From Proteocatella sphenisci DSM 23131 (lineage in GTDB: Bacteria; Bacillota; Clostridia; Peptostreptococcales; Filifactoraceae), in the NCBI RefSeq assembly GCF_000423525.1, contig NZ_AUID01000001.1:145015-209014 (forward strand): DNA of 64,000 nucleotides. The letters are read 5' to 3'. Position numbers and translations under genes: made by a program. The first letter of the stretch is position 1; each line of letters begins with the position of its first letter. Under the pieces are notes generated by a model. The model was given only the letters and a program-made list of their open reading frames with translations. It made no database searches and was not told the DNA's origin. Positions 8,898 through 17,693 of this stretch are shown here, one piece after another.

Positions 8898-10253
8898 ATG
8901 AATATTTATAAAAAACTATCCGCAAATCTTATCACAGTTACTATCTTCCTGATTGCTTCCTCGGTTTATTTTGGATTCAGCCTTATACTTAGCTTTGCCA
9001 CGGCTATACTCTATTCATTTATAGTCCTCCAGCGAAATGAATTCGATATCAGATTACTACTTACCCAATCACTTGACTCTGTATTAAAATACATACCTCT
9101 TTACATTACTATCTTCCTTATAGGCGCCACCGTCTCCATGTGGCTTTCATCTGGCGTCATAGCGTCTATGATTTATTATGGATTTAATTATGTCAGAGGA
9201 ATAAACTTCCTTTTCTTCAGCTTTATAATAATAACGATGTGTTCTGTCTTTATGGGAACAGCTGTTGGAACGTTCAGTACTATAGGACTTATACTTTACA
9301 GCATAGGCTCTGCTATAGGAATACCTCCTCATATAATGATGGGTACTATTGTTTCAGGAGCATTTATAGCCGACAAGATTTCTCCACTTTCAGGACTTAT
9401 GAATATAGTTTTAAAAGTCACAGAAACAAACTATAACAAGACCTTCAAATCTATGATGTATACCCTTATACCGTCTATGTTGCTTACTCTGACATTTTAT
9501 CTTGTAGTCGGAAACAAATACATAGTGGGTGATAACATGAGTGACTTTGTAATACTTCAAGGCGCACTGAAAAGCTCATATATTATCTCGCCATGGCTGC
9601 TCCTGTTTCCCATATTTATAATTTTAATGTCCTCCCGGGGAATCAATTCTCTTTTCACAGTAGGCAGTGGGGTCTTAATTGGCTCATTCCTTACAATTTT
9701 TGTACAGGGATACTCTGATGTCACTACACTTGGCTTTCTTGTAAATGGCTTCGTACTCAATTCAGACAACACCTATCTTAGTTCCATACTTCATGGGGGA
9801 GGTGTTGCAGGTATGATTGAAGTCATAGCAATAGTTGTAAGCGCAATATTTCTAGTAAGTATCTTTGAGAAAAGTGGGATAATTAATTATATAATAGGAA
9901 ATTATATAAAAAACATAAAGAACCCATCTGAACTTATCATGAAAACTGCCATTCTAAGTGGGTGCCTCACAATACTTACCTGTGATCAGACAGTAGGAAT
10001 AGTGCTTCCTGGAACATTTCTGAAAGAAAAATACGAAAATTTTGGAATCGATTCAAGTGTCCTTGCCCGTACTATTTCTGACAGTGGCATAATTATTGCC
10101 CCCATAATCCCCTGGAATATAAATTTTATAATAATAACAAGCATAATCTCCACCGGCTTATCTTTCATACCTTATGCTGTGTTTTGTTTTATATGCCCTT
10201 TAGTTACGATAATTTCTTCTTTCTTCATAAAAAAGAAATCATATAATCCATAA
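8898..10253 (+). CDS. Na+/H+ antiporter family protein (NhaC-like)
   Basis: An integral membrane protein with about eleven hydrophobic helices. The conserved core segments GTAVGTFSTIG (about residues 122-132) and GAFIADKISPLSGLMN match the GxDKxSPLSxT pattern of NhaC antiporters, and SDSGIIIAPIIPWNI matches the second conserved half. Length of 451 is typical. AAGGGG precedes the ATG. Family members exchange Na+ for H+ or couple Na+ to organic acids such as malate/lactate, so the exact substrate is open. It is a single transcription unit with its own promoter and converges on cbiA four bases away. Confidence 0.87.
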   Translation: MNIYKKLSANLITVTIFLIASSVYFGFSLILSFATAILYSFIVLQRNEFDIRLLLTQSLDSVLKYIPLYITIFLIGATVSMWLSSGVIASMIYYGFNYVRGINFLFFSFIIITMCSVFMGTAVGTFSTIGLILYSIGSAIGIPPHIMMGTIVSGAFIADKISPLSGLMNIVLKVTETNYNKTFKSMMYTLIPSMLLTLTFYLVVGNKYIVGDNMSDFVILQGALKSSYIISPWLLLFPIFIILMSSRGINSLFTVGSGVLIGSFLTIFVQGYSDVTTLGFLVNGFVLNSDNTYLSSILHGGGVAGMIEVIAIVVSAIFLVSIFEKSGIINYIIGNYIKNIKNPSELIMKTAILSGCLTILTCDQTVGIVLPGTFLKEKYENFGIDSSVLARTISDSGIIIAPIIPWNINFIIITSIISTGLSFIPYAVFCFICPLVTIISSFFIKKKSYNP

Positions 10254-10257
10254 TTCT

Positions 10258-11628
10258 CTATTTTTCTCTGTATTTTTCCATTGCATTGATAAAGTTAAGT
10301 GATATTTTATAATCGCTGCAAAAATGTGTATGCAGATATGTTCCAAGGGTATTTCCTATGCAATACCCGCCTCCCCAGCGCTTTATATCGCCGTTTGACA
10401 TTTCTTTGAACATATCATAAGCATTATCCATTTCAGATTCAAACACTGAATAGTGAAACTCGTGCCCTTTCACAATTTGATCTTTGTCTGATATGGTCGT
10501 TTGCATGTTGGACTTTCCACTGCAATATCCAAATCTTTGGAGTTTGCTTTGCATTTTACTTGTGCCTCTAAATATTCCCGTCATCTTGTATGAGTTCGCA
10601 TTCATATCTTCAACTCTTTCTCCAAGATACATCAGTCCTCCACACTCAGCATATATGGGCATGCCTTCCAGTGATTTTTGCTTGATATTCTCAAGAATGC
10701 CCTTATTCATTGAAAGCTCTGAGGCAAACACCTCAGGGAAACCTCCTCCTATATAGATACCATCACACTCTGGAAGCTGTTTATCTTCAAGAGGGCTGAA
10801 TTTTACCAGTTCCACTCCCATTTCTTCTAAAAGATCCAGGTTGTCCTGATAATAAAAATTAAATGCTTTGTCATAAGCTATTGCAAGTTTTACATTGGTT
10901 ATATTTCTTATTTCATCTCTTCTTGCGCTGTCAAATTCATTCTTATCTCCTTCTGCTATCTTAAGAATCTTATCTATGTCCAAATACTCTTCAAGTTTTC
11001 CAGCCACATAATCCAGTTTATCATCCAGCTCGTCTATTTCAAAACTTGGGGTTAATCCAAGATGCCTTGATGACAAACTGAAGTTTTCATCTCTTGGTAT
11101 TCTTCCTACAACTGGGACTCCAGCATACTTCATTATCGATTCTTTAAGGAGTGTATAATGACTTTGGGAATTTACATTGTTTACTATTACCCCTGCAATA
11201 TTTACTTCTTTATCAATGTTTTTAAATCCATATACAATAGCTGCCGCCGATGCAGCCATAGCACGTGCATCTATAACCAGAATTACAGGACAAGATAAGA
11301 TTTTTGATATGTTCGCACTACTGCAATAATCAAGGGATGATCCGTAGCCATCATAAAAACCCATAACCCCTTCAATTATTGATATATCCTTGTCTTGTGA
11401 ATTTTTTCCAAATATATATTTGATTTCTTCTAGGGGCAGCATAAATTCATCCAGGTTCCTCGACTTATACCCGCTGGATTTAGTGTGATATTCTGTATCA
11501 ATATAATCAGGTCCTACTTTAAAGGGCTGAACTTTCATATTTCTCTTCTTTAAGGCTCTCATAAGTCCACAGCTCACAGTCGTCTTTCCTGTTGAACTGC
11601 TAACTGCTGCAATCATTAGTTTTTTCAT
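10258..11628 (-). CDS. cbiA: Cobyrinate a,c-diamide synthase
   Basis: Amidates the a and c carboxylates of cobyrinic acid with glutamine and ATP. The N-terminal dethiobiotin-synthetase-like domain carries SSSTGKTTVSCGLM (about 10-23). The C-terminal class I glutamine amidotransferase domain has GGGFPEVFASEL and the nucleophile in YAECGGLMYLGE (Cys about 329). Length of 456 is normal. GGAGGAATAAAGCAT precedes the ATG. It stands alone: no other corrin-ring gene is adjacent, and no B12 riboswitch is visible in the 112-base gap to the divergent AEC transporter. A cobD-like gene lies 16 kb away. Confidence 0.92.
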   Translation of the reverse strand: MKKLMIAAVSSSTGKTTVSCGLMRALKKRNMKVQPFKVGPDYIDTEYHTKSSGYKSRNLDEFMLPLEEIKYIFGKNSQDKDISIIEGVMGFYDGYGSSLDYCSSANISKILSCPVILVIDARAMAASAAAIVYGFKNIDKEVNIAGVIVNNVNSQSHYTLLKESIMKYAGVPVVGRIPRDENFSLSSRHLGLTPSFEIDELDDKLDYVAGKLEEYLDIDKILKIAEGDKNEFDSARRDEIRNITNVKLAIAYDKAFNFYYQDNLDLLEEMGVELVKFSPLEDKQLPECDGIYIGGGFPEVFASELSMNKGILENIKQKSLEGMPIYAECGGLMYLGERVEDMNANSYKMTGIFRGTSKMQSKLQRFGYCSGKSNMQTTISDKDQIVKGHEFHYSVFESEMDNAYDMFKEMSNGDIKRWGGGYCIGNTLGTYLHTHFCSDYKISLNFINAMEKYREK

Positions 11629-11740
11629 ATGCTTTATTCCTCCATCTATAATTCCATTTAATCTTATTATTTTATATATATTGTGATATAATTTTAAATA
11701 TAGTATTTAATAATTATATCATCAAGACAAGGAGTAATAA

Positions 11741-12667
11741 ATGAATTTTTATCTTATATTTTCAAAAGTATCTGTTATCTTTCTTCTAATCCTGGTAGGG
11801 TTTTTTCTTTCGAAAAGGAGAATACTCTCATCCGAAGGTCAAAGAGAACTGACGTCGCTGCTTCTTTATGTGCTTCTTCCATGTACGCTTATAAAGTCCT
11901 TTGATATCGAATATTCATATGACATCCTCACAAGAGGTCTTAAAATGTCTTTTTTTATGTTTGGAATGTACATTATTTCATATTTTCTGGCTAAATTTAT
12001 TTCTGGAAAATATGCGGAACCTGAAAACAGAAAAGACATCCATGTACTTTCTATGATACTTCCAAATGTAGGTTTTATGGGTTATCCAATTATCAATGCC
12101 TTAATAGGACCAGATGCAATAATATATGCTGTGATGTGTAATATGGGCTTTGAATTTTTTGCATGGACAGTAGGCATTAATACAGTGTCAAAGAATAGTC
12201 CGGTTAAAGTCACTGAAAATCCAGTTTTTTCACTACTCAAAACTCCAGCTATTCTTGCAATTTTAACTGGTATGGTGCTTTTTACTACGCCTCTTTATAT
12301 TCCTGAGCCACTTATATCCACTGTAAACCTGCTTGCAGGCGCAATGTCTCCCGTAGCTATGATAATTGTAGGAATATCTCTTGCAAATAGTAATCTTTCC
12401 AATATAATAAAAAACAAGTATATATATATATCTTCTTTAGTAAGACTCTTTGCTATACCACTTATAACAATGCTTATACTAAAATTAATATCTGCTGAGA
12501 ATTTGTCTTATACTATCCCACTTATTCTCATATCCATGCCCACAGCTGGCTACGCAACGATGTTTGCTACAAAGTACGAGAACGACAGTCTCCTTGCCTC
12601 AGAAATAATATCTATGAGTACACTGATTTCATTAATTTCTATTCCGCTTATACTAAGCCTTATGTAA
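11741..12667 (+). CDS. AEC (auxin efflux carrier-like) family transporter
   Basis: A ten-helix secondary transporter of the AEC/PIN-like family, with the N-terminal half LLILVGFFLSKRRILS, the conserved PNVGFMGYPIINALIG, and the C-terminal half beginning PVAMIIVGISLAN. Bacterial members export or import dicarboxylates and similar anions; the substrate is not readable here. ACAAGGAGTAATAA precedes the ATG. The gene is divergent from cbiA, and its stop codon abuts the end of the converging small membrane protein gene. Confidence 0.85.
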   Translation: MNFYLIFSKVSVIFLLILVGFFLSKRRILSSEGQRELTSLLLYVLLPCTLIKSFDIEYSYDILTRGLKMSFFMFGMYIISYFLAKFISGKYAEPENRKDIHVLSMILPNVGFMGYPIINALIGPDAIIYAVMCNMGFEFFAWTVGINTVSKNSPVKVTENPVFSLLKTPAILAILTGMVLFTTPLYIPEPLISTVNLLAGAMSPVAMIIVGISLANSNLSNIIKNKYIYISSLVRLFAIPLITMLILKLISAENLSYTIPLILISMPTAGYATMFATKYENDSLLASEIISMSTLISLISIPLILSLM

Positions 12668-13213
12668 TTAATGATCTTCTTCTTGTTCATCGTTTATTAA
12701 TATATTCAATGTTTTTCTTGTAAACATTACATTAACGAAAAGTGACACGATTATACCTACAATCGTGTCCAGCATTCTTGTAGCTGCCGCAAATATAACC
12801 TCATTGCTACCAACGTGAAGTATTACAATACTAGCATATACAACCCCCGTTACAGATGCTGCTCCTTGTTTTTTCATAAGCTTCATCACAAAAAGCATAG
12901 GTACAATCATAGCAGATATAAATGCAAACCTTACAATATCAATGTCCATGAATGGTATTATATTGACGCTGTAAAGAGCCAACACCCCAAACATACCTCC
13001 TGCAAAAGTTCCTATGATACGATTTTTAGAAACAGTCCAACTATTATCTATATCTTTTTGCATACATATTATAGCCGAAATAACTGAATATATAGGCTGA
13101 TTTATTCCTCTTAGTGCATCTACACAGAAACACAAAAATGTGGCTATGGCAGTTTTTATTATCCTCATCCCTGGTTTTGGAACAAATTTATAAACATCAA
13201 CTTTAGGTGGCAT
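12668..13213 (-). CDS. Aromatic acid exporter (ArAE/FUSC-like) family membrane protein
   Basis: A 181-residue membrane protein with about five hydrophobic segments. The pattern RIIKTAIATFLCF near the N-terminus, then AIICMQKDIDNSWTVSKNRI and GTFAGGMFGVL, is that of the N-terminal domain of FUSC/aromatic-acid-exporter proteins (YgaE-/YqjA-like, PF06081 type). It lacks the cytoplasmic C-terminal domain of full-length members, so it is a membrane-domain-only form. It follows the PPK2 kinase gene by three bases and is probably co-transcribed with it. The substrate is unknown. Confidence 0.75.
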   Translation of the reverse strand: MPPKVDVYKFVPKPGMRIIKTAIATFLCFCVDALRGINQPIYSVISAIICMQKDIDNSWTVSKNRIIGTFAGGMFGVLALYSVNIIPFMDIDIVRFAFISAMIVPMLFVMKLMKKQGAASVTGVVYASIVILHVGSNEVIFAAATRMLDTIVGIIVSLFVNVMFTRKTLNILINDEQEEDH

Positions 13214-13216
13214 TTA

Positions 13217-14719
13217 TTAGTCCTCTTTTTTTAATATTCTTTCTAATTTATCGATAAAAATTTCCATAGTCTTTATTCTCGCAAAGTTTTTACTTTTTGC
13301 TTCGATTATATTCCATGGTGCAAAATCAGTTGAAGTATAGTTTATCATTTCATCTACAGATGATTCATATTCATCCCATTTGTCACGATTTCGCCAGTCT
13401 TCACCTGTAATTTTATATTTTTTAGAAAAAGTGTCTTCTCGTTCATTGAAACGCTTAAGCTGTTCTTCTTTATCAATATGAAGCCAGAATTTAATTATTA
13501 CAGCTCCCCACTTGTTGAGGGTGGCTTCAAATTCATTGATTTCGTTATAGGCTCTCATCCATTCTTCTTTTTTGCAATATTCTTCAACTCGCTCAACTAA
13601 AACTCTTCCATACCAGCTTCTATCATATATGGATATATGTCCTGTCTTTGGAACTTTTTTCCAGAATCTCCACAGGTAATGATGACCAGTTTCACATTCA
13701 TTTGGAGCGGCAATGGTCGTTACATTATAACCGCGTGGGTCAAGAGCAGACGCAATCCTTTTTATGCTCCCACCTTTCCCAGCTGCATCCCAACCTTCAT
13801 AAACAATAACCACAGGGATTTTCTTCTGATAAAGAATATTTTGAAGAGTCTCTATCTTGTCTTTATATTTTTTTAATTTCGCTTCATACTCTTGATCAGA
13901 AATATCTTTTGTGAGGTCAATTTCTTTTAATTTATTGCTTTTTAAAATATAAAACTCAGGTTGGATACTTATGGTGTTGTTGATTATTACACTTTTTTCT
14001 ATATCTGATTTTACTTTTATGTGAGTTTTGATTTGTTCTATTATTATTTCCAGAGTTTTTATTCTTAAATACCGTTTATCGGTTGCAGGAATGATATTCC
14101 ATGGAGCAGTTGTGTTACTCGTCCTGCCTATCATTACATCAAATGCTTCAAAATGCTCACTATATTCTTTATTATGTTTTTTATCTTTGTCAGTGACTCT
14201 CCATGCTGTCGTTTTATCATCTAGCAGTTTCTTAAATCTCTGTTTTTGTTCCTTTTGGTCTATATGAAGGAAAAACTTTATTATAAGTGTTCCGTCATCT
14301 GAAAGTTGCCTTTCAAAAGTATTGATTTCATCGTATGATTCTATCTTTTCCCGAAACTCACCTGCAGTATCTATGATATTTGTTGAAATGTCAAAATACC
14401 AGCTTCTGTCAAATATAGCTATGTTTCCATATTCAGGTGTTTTTTCCCAAAATCTGTAAAGAGGTGGCATTCTTTTTTCATATTCGTTAACTGCCGATAT
14501 TGAATATACATCAAAGCCTCTAGGGTCTAATGACCTTATTACAGAAGATATAGTACTTCCTTTGCCCGACGCTCCCCAGCCTTCAAAAAGAATTATAACT
14601 GGAATTTTGAGTTTTTTAATATCCTGTTGAAGTAAAAACAGCTCAGATCTTAGATTATCTATCTTTTCATCATATTCCTCTTTAGATACAGAAAGTTTTA
14701 AATCGACTTTTTCAAGCAT
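13217..14719 (-). CDS. Polyphosphate:AMP phosphotransferase-like, tandem PPK2 domains
   Basis: Two PPK2 domains in one 500-residue chain, the arrangement of polyphosphate:AMP phosphotransferase (Pap), which makes ADP from AMP and polyphosphate. Domain 1 has GWGASGKGSTI (about residues 47-57) and DRSWYFDIS; domain 2 has GWDAAGKGGSIKR and DRSWYGRVLVERVEEY. The lid segment after DRSWY differs in domain 1, so the C-terminal domain is probably the main catalytic one (inference). The ATG at 14719 follows AGAGGTGACGAT; an ATG at 14758 lies in the upstream terminator hairpin. It is followed three bases later by the small exporter-like gene. Confidence 0.9.
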   Translation of the reverse strand: MLEKVDLKLSVSKEEYDEKIDNLRSELFLLQQDIKKLKIPVIILFEGWGASGKGSTISSVIRSLDPRGFDVYSISAVNEYEKRMPPLYRFWEKTPEYGNIAIFDRSWYFDISTNIIDTAGEFREKIESYDEINTFERQLSDDGTLIIKFFLHIDQKEQKQRFKKLLDDKTTAWRVTDKDKKHNKEYSEHFEAFDVMIGRTSNTTAPWNIIPATDKRYLRIKTLEIIIEQIKTHIKVKSDIEKSVIINNTISIQPEFYILKSNKLKEIDLTKDISDQEYEAKLKKYKDKIETLQNILYQKKIPVVIVYEGWDAAGKGGSIKRIASALDPRGYNVTTIAAPNECETGHHYLWRFWKKVPKTGHISIYDRSWYGRVLVERVEEYCKKEEWMRAYNEINEFEATLNKWGAVIIKFWLHIDKEEQLKRFNEREDTFSKKYKITGEDWRNRDKWDEYESSVDEMINYTSTDFAPWNIIEAKSKNFARIKTMEIFIDKLERILKKED

Positions 14720-14734
14720 ATCGTCACCTCTCGT

Positions 14735-14778
14735 ATGTAAAAAGGTGACTAACCTCATAGAAATGTGTTAATCACCTT
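14735..14778 (-). terminator. Intrinsic terminator after the RluA-family gene
   Basis: On the minus strand AAGGTGATTAAC pairs with GTTAGTCACCTT (one mismatch), followed by TTTTT. It separates the methyltransferase/RluA pair from the PPK2 gene downstream. Confidence 0.8.
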
Positions 14779-14796
14779 AAAAAAATATCCAATATT

Positions 14797-15480
14797 TTAA
14801 TCCATCTTCCTGTTAACCTTGAATTTATCCCAAGGCTCTACCAGAGGTGGTTCTAACACAAATGTCATTTTTGTTTTTTTTGTAGGATGCATAAATTCCA
14901 ATTTTGTGGACCACAAAGCAATCCCTTTTCTGCTCTTATATGATGATCCATACTTTCCATCACCCCAGATTGGATTTTCTCTGCTTGAAAACTGAACTCT
15001 GATCTGGTGAGGTCGCCCTGTAAGAAGATTCACTGAAATAAGTGTTAGCCTGTCTTTAGATTCTATCATCTCATATTTGAGTATAGCTTCTTTAGAATCT
15101 TTTACATTTTTACTGACAACTTTTACTGTATTTGTATCCTTGTCTTTCTTAACATAATCAACAAGTTGAGCTTTTTCTGCTTTAATATGACCTTCAACAA
15201 CTGCCATGTATTCTTTGTAAAATTCCCTGTCCCTTATCTGTTCAGAGAGTCTTGATGCCGCCTTTGAGGTTCTGGCAAATACCATCAGTCCTCCTGCTAC
15301 TCGGTCTAACCTGTGTACCATACCTATATATACGTCTCCAGGCTTATCGTATTTTACCTTTACATACTCTTTTACTGCTGTCAAAAGGTCTCTGTCTTTT
15401 GACTCATCCTCTTGCGTGGGCATATTGAAAGGTTTTTCAACTACTATTATATGATTATCTTCATATACTACATTTAACAT
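14797..15480 (-). CDS. RluA-family RNA pseudouridine synthase without S4 domain
   Basis: Converts a uridine in rRNA or tRNA to pseudouridine. The catalytic motif HRLDRVAGGLMVFARTSKAA (Asp in HRLD) is at about residue 57, and GRPHQIRVQFS follows near 150. There is no N-terminal S4 domain, and the chain begins directly at VVYEDNHIIVVEKP. Length of 227 fits the short RluA/YabO-like group. It starts on the base after the methyltransferase stop, so the two modification enzymes form one operon. The target nucleotide cannot be deduced. Confidence 0.9.
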   Translation of the reverse strand: MLNVVYEDNHIIVVEKPFNMPTQEDESKDRDLLTAVKEYVKVKYDKPGDVYIGMVHRLDRVAGGLMVFARTSKAASRLSEQIRDREFYKEYMAVVEGHIKAEKAQLVDYVKKDKDTNTVKVVSKNVKDSKEAILKYEMIESKDRLTLISVNLLTGRPHQIRVQFSSRENPIWGDGKYGSSYKSRKGIALWSTKLEFMHPTKKTKMTFVLEPPLVEPWDKFKVNRKMD

Positions 15481-16350
15481 CTATTTATTCTCCATTCTTG
15501 CATATATTCCGCACGGCAGAATTAAGTCACCATTTCCTATTGGTATTCCTATTTCACCAGAGGAAAATCTTGAATCAAATTTTTTAAATACAATTTTCAT
15601 CATATTGCTTAGCGAGATATGAGAAAAGCCTGTTGTGTAGGAATTTACAAGCAGAAAAAGTGGATCGTCTGTCAGAACCTTTGAAGTAAGCTCAAGTAGT
15701 TTTGGCAACTCATCTTCAAGTTTCCAAATTTCTCCCTTGGGACCTCTCCCATAAGATGGTGGGTCCATTATGACAGCATCGTATTTGTTTCCTCTTCTTA
15801 TCTCTTTTTCTACGAACTTGAATACATCATCCACAAGAAATCTTATCTTATTTTCTCTAAGTCCACTTATTTCAGCATTTTCCTTTGCCCATGTAACCAT
15901 TCCTTTGGATGCGTCCACATGGCACACCTCGGCTGCTCCTGCTTTTGAAGCTGCGCAAGTCGCTCCGCCAGTGTAAGCAAACAGATTGAGTACTTTAACA
16001 GGTCTTCCGGCATTTTTTATTTTTTCTGTCATCCAGTCCCAGTTTGCGGCCTGCTCAGGAAAAAGTCCTGTATGTTTAAAGCCCGTAGGTTTTATATAAA
16101 AAGATAAGTCTTTATATTGTACAATCCACTTTTCGGGATACTTCTTTTTATTCTCCCATTGTCCCCCGCCTTGAGTACTCCTGTGATAAGATGCATGAAC
16201 ATCTTTCCACATTTTCTGATCTTTGTCTGTTTTCCAGATTATTTGGGGATCGGGTCTTCTTAATACCACATCTTTCCAGATTTCCAGCTTTTCGCCTTCA
16301 CCTGCATCAAGTATTTTATAATCTTTCCAGTTATTTGCTAATATTAACAT
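15481..16350 (-). CDS. Class I SAM-dependent methyltransferase (RlmI/RlmK-like catalytic domain)
   Basis: The Rossmann-type SAM site is seen in VLNLFAYTGGATCAASKAGA, with VDASKGMVTWAKENA and the catalytic-type DPPSYGRGPKGEIWK downstream. This is the pattern of 23S rRNA cytosine methyltransferases of the RlmI/RlmK group. The PUA domain found in RlmI is absent, so the RNA target is uncertain. The ATG at 16350 is chosen, with AAGGAAGG upstream; a TTG immediately before it is an alternative. The gene abuts the pseudouridine synthase gene without a gap. Confidence 0.85.
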   Translation of the reverse strand: MLILANNWKDYKILDAGEGEKLEIWKDVVLRRPDPQIIWKTDKDQKMWKDVHASYHRSTQGGGQWENKKKYPEKWIVQYKDLSFYIKPTGFKHTGLFPEQAANWDWMTEKIKNAGRPVKVLNLFAYTGGATCAASKAGAAEVCHVDASKGMVTWAKENAEISGLRENKIRFLVDDVFKFVEKEIRRGNKYDAVIMDPPSYGRGPKGEIWKLEDELPKLLELTSKVLTDDPLFLLVNSYTTGFSHISLSNMMKIVFKKFDSRFSSGEIGIPIGNGDLILPCGIYARMENK

Positions 16351-16362
16351 CAATTGCCTTCC

Positions 16363-17523
16363 TTATTTAATTATTTCCAGAAACTCTTCTCTGGTAGTTT
16401 TTTTTGTAAGCATTGAAAAAATCTTAGATGAAAGTTTTGTCTCTCCAATTAGATTCGCTCCAGTAAAAATATTATTCTTGAAAGTATAAAGTTTATAGTT
16501 TTCACCTTCAAGTATCTCTATTTCATCGTCTTTGTCAGTTACATCTCCAGCTGAATATACTCCTATATCCAGTGCTTTTAGTATTGTCGCAGGTGGATTC
16601 ATAGTAAATTCGATACTTTTCCCAAGGATATCCATAGCTGCTACTTTTCCTGTTTGCATAGCTAATGGCCATATACCCAGACATACCCCGTTTACCTGAG
16701 CGCAGTCTCCCACAGCATATATGTCTTTATCCGAAGTCTTCATATCTTCTTTTACTACTATTCCTTTGTCTGTTTCAAGACCTGCTTCTGATGCAAGACC
16801 AATCTGCGGTCTTATTCCAACAGAAAACATAATCATATCTGTAGAAATCTCTTCGCCAGAATTAAGAATTATTTTTTCAACCTTATCACTTCCTATTATA
16901 CACTTTGTACTTTTTTGCGTAAATACATTTATTCCTTCTTTTTCAAGTTCTTTAAGAATTATCTGACTCGCTTTTTCGCTGAGCTGCCTTGCCATGAGCC
17001 TGTCTCCAAATTCAAGTATATTCACATTTTTTCCAGATTTTCTAAAAGTCCATGCTGCTTCGATTCCTAAAAGCCCTCCACCTACTATAGTCACAGTTTT
17101 TTTGTCTCTTATATAGGTGTTTATATTTTCCATATCATCATAGAATTTCAGGTCAAATACTCCAGGTATGTCTGAACCCTCAACCGGCGGTACGAAATTT
17201 ATACTGCCAACTGCCAACACAAGTTTATCATATTTTATATTTTCTCCTGAAGCAAATTCTACTGATTTTGAATCTCTGTCTATTTTTACAGCTTCTTTGC
17301 CAGTTAACAATTCTATATTCTTATCTTTATAATAGTTTTCTGCTTTAAGATAAAAATGTTTATCTTCTTTCCCATCACAAAGCATATGTGATAGTTGAGG
17401 CCTGTAATATGGGAGTCTGGTTTCTTTACCTGCTACCGTTATCTCAACGTCTGAGTCATTCTTTCTTAAAGTGTCTGCACAAGAAATCGCTCCTGCACTG
17501 CTGCCCAATATCAAAACTTTCAT
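16363..17523 (-). CDS. NAD(P)H-dependent FAD oxidoreductase, NADH:rubredoxin reductase-like
   Basis: A pyridine-nucleotide-disulfide-type flavoprotein of 386 residues. The FAD site is VLILGSSAGAISCADTLR at the N-terminus, the NAD site is TIVGGGLLGIEAAWTF (about 150), and the second FAD motif is DIYAVGDCAQ. No redox-active CxxxxC pair follows the first FAD motif, so it is not a disulfide reductase. The size and pattern match clostridial NADH:rubredoxin oxidoreductase, an electron donor in O2 and peroxide detoxification, but nitrite-reductase-type or other acceptors are possible. AAGGAGGAAAAAC precedes the ATG at 17523. Confidence 0.85.
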   Translation of the reverse strand: MKVLILGSSAGAISCADTLRKNDSDVEITVAGKETRLPYYRPQLSHMLCDGKEDKHFYLKAENYYKDKNIELLTGKEAVKIDRDSKSVEFASGENIKYDKLVLAVGSINFVPPVEGSDIPGVFDLKFYDDMENINTYIRDKKTVTIVGGGLLGIEAAWTFRKSGKNVNILEFGDRLMARQLSEKASQIILKELEKEGINVFTQKSTKCIIGSDKVEKIILNSGEEISTDMIMFSVGIRPQIGLASEAGLETDKGIVVKEDMKTSDKDIYAVGDCAQVNGVCLGIWPLAMQTGKVAAMDILGKSIEFTMNPPATILKALDIGVYSAGDVTDKDDEIEILEGENYKLYTFKNNIFTGANLIGETKLSSKIFSMLTKKTTREEFLEIIK

Positions 17524-17596
17524 GTTTTTCCTCCTTAACGTGACCATATTGCTCAAGTCCAAGAAATAATATACAAAATTAATTATGTTATTTTAA

Positions 17597-17625
17597 ATGA
17601 TAACACAATAAAAGGCTGTCATCAA
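17597..17625 (-). promoter_or_regulatory. Sigma-A promoter for the rubredoxin-reductase-like gene
   Basis: On the minus strand TTGATG, 17 bases, TATCAT, about 74 bases before the start and just downstream of the dnaJ terminator. Confidence 0.6.
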
Positions 17626-17649
17626 GTCACTGATTTTTTTATTTAAAAA

Positions 17650-17688
17650 ATAAAAAAAGGATTAGAATAATCGTATACTCTAATCCTT
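17650..17688 (-). terminator. Intrinsic terminator of the heat-shock operon after dnaJ
   Basis: On the minus strand AAGGATTAGA and TCTAATCCTT form a perfect 10-bp stem followed by a run of seven T (counting the stem end). It lies five bases after the dnaJ stop. Confidence 0.9.
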
Positions 17689-17693
17689 AAATA

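Noticed and set aside
11629..11740. B12 riboswitch before cbiA
   Set aside because: The 112-base AT-rich gap has no B12-box-like conserved core and is too short for the class.
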